From JAGLTA01 sp023142625 (GTDB lineage: Bacteria; Patescibacteriota; Patescibacteriia; JAACEG01): DNA of 64,000 nt. The stretch covers positions 6,666 to 70,665 of the forward strand of contig DAOWHA010000050.1 in assembly GCA_030641665.1 (NCBI GenBank), read 5' to 3'. Under the pieces are notes generated by a model that saw only the letters and a list, made by a program, of their open reading frames with translations, did no database searches and had not been told where the DNA came from. Positions 61,309-64,000 of the stretch are shown here, in pieces (within the stretch, counting starts at the first letter, position 1; each line of letters begins with the position of its first letter). A program made the position numbers and the translations under genes.

Positions 61309-61361
61309 GGCTGTCTTTATAAAAATTTAATGGCGATAAAGACTTGTTTTATAAATAATCT

Positions 61362-61520
61362 TTATTTTTCCCAGTCTTTAATAATAATCTTCTTCCCTCT
61401 TCTATAAAGAACGACTTTCTGCCTTTCTCTTATTTTTAACTCTTTGACAATTTCCGCAGGAACAACAACCGACAAACTTCTTTTGCCAACTCTTGTTATT
61501 TTTCTAATATATTTTTTCAT
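61362..61520 (-). CDS. SpoVT/AbrB-family DNA-binding protein
   Basis: A 52-aa single-domain protein. The pattern ITRVGKRSLSVVVPAEIVKE, followed by LKIRERQKVVLY and KKIIIKDW, is a complete swapped-hairpin AbrB fold, used by transition regulators and by many antitoxins. No toxin gene is next to it. A perfect 24-bp palindrome ends 10 bp upstream of its start and is a likely operator. Confidence 0.8.
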   Translation of the reverse strand: MKKYIRKITRVGKRSLSVVVPAEIVKELKIRERQKVVLYRRGKKIIIKDWEK

Positions 61521-61530
61521 ATTTTTTTCT

Positions 61531-61554
61531 TGTTACGCAGCATGCTGCGTAACA
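61531..61554. promoter_or_regulatory. Perfect 24-bp palindrome upstream of the AbrB gene
   Basis: The half-site TGTTACGCAGCA is followed exactly by its reverse complement. It lies 11 bp before the ATG of the AbrB-like gene, where autoregulatory operators are found. It could also form an RNA hairpin. Confidence 0.5.
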
Positions 61555-61730
61555 AATAATTCTTTTATTTATATCTAAAATAATCACCTATACTTTTATC
61601 GCTTCTTCTAATCCGTTTATCGCTTTATTATCTTTTTAATAATCGCGTCAAGGCTATAAACTTTTGGTTAATCTTCATAAAATCATTTGTCATAGACAAA
61701 ATAATTAAATTATTCCACTTTTAAAATCCA

Positions 61731-61849
61731 TAAGACTCCATTTTAACCCTTTTATCCTCCTCTACAACCCCAAACTCCCTATCTTCAATCTCACTCAAAC
61801 CAACATAAAACTGATTTTTATTGAGAAAATCAAAAAAATCCGTTTTTCT
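61731..61849 (-). pseudogene. Possible decayed coding remnant
   Basis: An open stretch without a start codon gives FDFLNKNQFYVGLSEIEDRE and ends KMESYGF, with normal protein composition. Further short frames follow on the same strand (MTNDFMKINQKFIAL, then KDNKAINGLEEAIKV in another frame). This looks like a broken small gene. The rest of 61555-61920 shows nothing else. Confidence 0.3.
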
Positions 61850-61918
61850 TTATCCTACAACTTTTCCGCTGATAAATCAAGTATTTTATAGTATAACAAA
61901 AACTTATTCAACAACAAA

Positions 61919-61948
61919 AAAAACCGCCTGATTGGCGGTTTTTTTTAA
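61919..61948. terminator. Terminator downstream of the cold-shock gene
   Basis: Stem AACCGCC / GGCGGTT flanked by A and T runs, usable in both directions. Confidence 0.85.
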
Positions 61949-61970
61949 TATTAGTATTGTTGAAAATAAC

Positions 61971-62168
61971 TTACGCTTTTTTCACTTGTACGGCTGCTTG
62001 TCCCTTTGGGGTGTCTTGCACCTCAAAACTGACAGCATCGCCTTCTCTTAATTCATCAAAACTAACTCCAACTAATTCGTTGGCATGGAAAAAAAGATCT
62101 TTTTCTCCACCTTCTTGAGCGATAAAACCAAAGTTTTTATCAGTCAACTTTTTGATTGTTCCTTGCAT
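61971..62168 (-). CDS. Cold-shock protein, CspA family
   Basis: A 65-aa single OB-fold protein that binds single-stranded RNA and DNA. RNP1 is KNFGFIA (residues 11-17) and RNP2 is DLFFHANEL (24-32). Length is normal. The 5' leader is long (over 100 nt if the promoter TGGACA / TATGCT near 62295-62325 is used), as in many cold-shock genes whose leaders sense temperature. Confidence 0.95.
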   Translation of the reverse strand: MQGTIKKLTDKNFGFIAQEGGEKDLFFHANELVGVSFDELREGDAVSFEVQDTPKGQAAVQVKKA

Positions 62169-62427
62169 AAAAATGTAAAGATAAAATTAATTAATACGCA
62201 GTAACTCGTAGAAATTCGACTCTATCTCTACACTTTACTAACGACATCAAACTCTTTAATATAAAATTAAAGAAAATCTGATTTACATAAAAAGCATATC
62301 ACAAAAGAATAATTTTGTCCAGTGGTATCCTGAAAAATGCCTTAAAAACTAAAAATAGACTTGTCGCATATTTGCTTTAAAAAAATAATTTTGTTAGAGT
62401 TAATAAAAATTTATAAAAATAAATCTT

Positions 62428-63345
62428 ATGAATAAAGTTTTAATTACAGGCGGGGCGGGGTTTATCGGCTCGAATTTAGCGGATGAATTGATTAAAATTG
62501 GAAACGAAGTTGTTATTATTGATAATCTGATTAGCGGAAAAAAGGGATATCTTAATCCGAAAGCGAAATTTTACAAAACAAATATTTGCTCCAACGATAT
62601 TGAAAAAATTTTTAAAAAAGAAAAGTTTGACTATGTTTTTCATTTAGCTGCCCAAATTGATGTTGGGAAATCGGTTGAAGATCCGATTTTTGACAATAAA
62701 ATCAACGCTTTGGGAAGTTTGGCTATATTTAAACACAGCGCGAAAAACAGGGTAAAAAAAGTTATATTCGCCTCAACTGGGGGCGCTTTATACGGAGATG
62801 TTTCTGCTCCTGCCGCCGAAGAAGATTTAATCTATCCGCTTTCGCCTTACGCAATCCATAAATACGCCGCTGAAAGATATTTAGAACTGCGGAAAGAGCT
62901 GAATAATCTGAATTACGCAGTATTGCGTCTGGCAAATGTCTATGGTCCGCGGCAATACAAAGGGGGCGAATGCGGAGTAATCGGAATATTTACGCATAAT
63001 GCCGCGAGCGGCAACGAAAGCATACTTTATGGAGACGGATCAAAAACAAGGGATTATGTCTATGTTGATGATATTGTTAATGCTATGATATTATCTAAAA
63101 ACTCTAAATATTCCGGGGTTTTTAATATTGGCGCTGGCAAAGAAACAAGCGTTTTAGGTCTTATTAAAACGATTGAAAAAATAACAAAAAAAAGATTTAT
63201 TTATAATCGGAAAGAAGATAAGCCCGGCGAGGTAAAAAGAAGTATTTTAAATTACGATAAGGCAAAAAAACTTTTAGGCTGGCGCCCGCGGACAGATTTA
63301 GAAACAGGGATAAGGCAGACCTTAAAATGGCTGAAAAATAAATAA
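62428..63345 (+). CDS. NAD-dependent epimerase/dehydratase, GalE-like
   Basis: A 305-aa extended short-chain dehydrogenase. The NAD motif TGGAGFIG (7-14), the catalytic Y141-x3-K145 in SPYAIHKYAAE and S/T at 116-118 are complete. RLANVYGPRQ and the YVDDIVNAM segment fit UDP-sugar 4-epimerases. It is a little shorter than E. coli GalE, as in archaeal and CPR forms. It may work with the GalT-like enzyme at 55159 and the glycosyltransferases in nucleotide-sugar supply. The exact sugar is not certain. Confidence 0.9.
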   Translation: MNKVLITGGAGFIGSNLADELIKIGNEVVIIDNLISGKKGYLNPKAKFYKTNICSNDIEKIFKKEKFDYVFHLAAQIDVGKSVEDPIFDNKINALGSLAIFKHSAKNRVKKVIFASTGGALYGDVSAPAAEEDLIYPLSPYAIHKYAAERYLELRKELNNLNYAVLRLANVYGPRQYKGGECGVIGIFTHNAASGNESILYGDGSKTRDYVYVDDIVNAMILSKNSKYSGVFNIGAGKETSVLGLIKTIEKITKKRFIYNRKEDKPGEVKRSILNYDKAKKLLGWRPRTDLETGIRQTLKWLKNK

Positions 63346-63380
63346 AAAAATAACTGCAATTTGCAGTTATTTTTTATTTT
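63346..63380. terminator. Terminator after the epimerase gene
   Basis: Stem TAACTGCAA / TTGCAGTTA followed by TTTTTTATTTT; A-rich on the other side. Confidence 0.85.
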
Positions 63381-63443
63381 GATAAAAATTTATAAATATG
63401 GTAAAATATGAATAATCTTAATTATCTAAAATATTAAATCAAT

Positions 63444-64000
63444 ATGTCAAAATTAAGAAAAAATGAAGCTAAAACTGACATTGACTTGTTTAATTTTATT
63501 AAGGAAAACAGATTATATAGCAAAAATTGGACTGTTCAAAAACAAAGCAATAAATATCTTCAGGAAATTTTAGATAAAACAAGTAAAAAAGGAACTGGCA
63601 AGTATGGCTACCCTGATTTGATTTATGTAAATGAAAGTAAAAAATTGCTAATTTTAGTTGAAAATAAAAATCAAATAAAAAATCATGCTTCAAAAAACGA
63701 AGATAAGCCTGTTGATTTTGCGGTTGACGGAATAAAGCATTATTTATCTTTTTTTACAAATGATAATTTAAGTAAAGAAAAAAAAACTCTTAAAAAATAT
63801 CTAAAAAATTGGAAAATAATAGGCATTGCTTTTTCTGGAGATATTAATGATGAATATAATCATAGGCTTGATACATATACTATAAAAAGAAATGAGATAC
63901 AAAATGTTGACAAGAAGGAAATATTAGACGAAGAGGATTATCTTTCATTTTTTGAAAATATTGATTTAGAAAAAATAGCTAATGATATTTCAAAATCATC
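63444..64000 (+). CDS. N-terminal part of a probable restriction-modification nuclease (cut by the window end)
   Basis: An open frame of 185 complete codons runs off the right edge. It starts MSKLRKNEAKTDIDLFNFIK. The stretch GYPDLIYVNESKKLLILVEN ending in K is a PD-(D/E)xK nuclease site, and AVDGIKHYLSFFTNDN fits the N-terminal nuclease domain found ahead of N6-adenine methylase domains in type I and type IIG restriction enzymes. The methylase part would lie outside the window, so the assignment rests on the nuclease motif only. Confidence 0.65.
   Translation, partial: MSKLRKNEAKTDIDLFNFIKENRLYSKNWTVQKQSNKYLQEILDKTSKKGTGKYGYPDLIYVNESKKLLILVENKNQIKNHASKNEDKPVDFAVDGIKHYLSFFTNDNLSKEKKTLKKYLKNWKIIGIAFSGDINDEYNHRLDTYTIKRNEIQNVDKKEILDEEDYLSFFENIDLEKIANDISKS

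Overview
The window looks like part of a chromosome from a Candidate Phyla Radiation (Patescibacteria, probably Parcubacteria-like) bacterium. The DNA is AT-rich and uses UGA as an ordinary stop. Domain versions are compact or trimmed (MiaB without TRAM, a stand-alone riboflavin kinase, a DHH protein without its DHH). There is a type IV pilus PilB/PilC pair, D-Ala-D-Ala ligase, an F-type ATP synthase, and three giant secreted or surface proteins, two of them on a VirB2/TrbC-like membrane anchor. No rRNA, CRISPR array or recognisable insertion sequence is present. The taxonomic placement is inferred from gene content only.

Layout. 0.3-4.7 kb (minus): small membrane protein, archaeal-type class I aldolase, pilC, pilB. 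5.0-9.6 kb (plus): membrane protein, GT4 glycosyltransferase, recO, a 36-aa membrane peptide, miaB, miaA (the last two make ms2i6A37 in tRNA). 9.6-14.4 kb: dprA, a candidate structured RNA with its own promoter, a NifX-like protein, a permease split in two genes, and a CPA2 antiporter behind a leader that resembles a riboswitch or attenuator. 14.8-24.4 kb (minus): a complete ATP synthase set in the order atpI-B-E-F-H-A-G-D-(NYN nuclease)-C from one good promoter. A palindromic repeat sits at most junctions, and small genes lie on the opposite strand. 24.5-28.9 kb: FAN1-like nuclease, a repeat protein, and a tRNA cluster with two intact tRNA-Ser and three tRNA-Ser-like pseudogenes that carry the same kind of 40-nt double hairpin in the T loop. 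28.9-34.5 kb: tRNA-Arg, recG, an RloB/AAA15 pair (AbiL-type defence), radA. 34.6-53.8 kb (minus): giant cysteine-rich surface proteins of 2096, 556 and 2879 aa, a calcium-repeat protein and a charged protein. 54.0-64.0 kb: ddl, galT-like, small membrane proteins, a GT2-like transferase, riboflavin kinase, tRNA-Ile(GAT), tRNA-Val(GAC), tRNA-Ile(TAT), a degenerate DHH protein, a gene-poor region with DnaA-box-like sites and an AbrB-type regulator, cold-shock protein, a GalE-like epimerase, and the start of a probable restriction-modification nuclease.

The most unusual signal is the repeat content. (1) R1 is a 140-190 bp imperfect palindrome with ends TGTCTTTGCGAGGAG/CTCCTCGCAAAGACA, in 12 near-complete copies plus fragments. 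Some fragments lie in frame inside genes or supply their last codons. (2) H7 is a 7-bp tandem repeat (consensus near CGGATNT) that surrounds the tRNA genes and has entered atpA, recG and miaB in frame. (3) A 20-nt unit made of a 7-bp stem, an ATCC/GGAT loop and a trailing CG is found in pairs inside tRNA-Ser T loops. Several small genes too short for routine calling are also listed.
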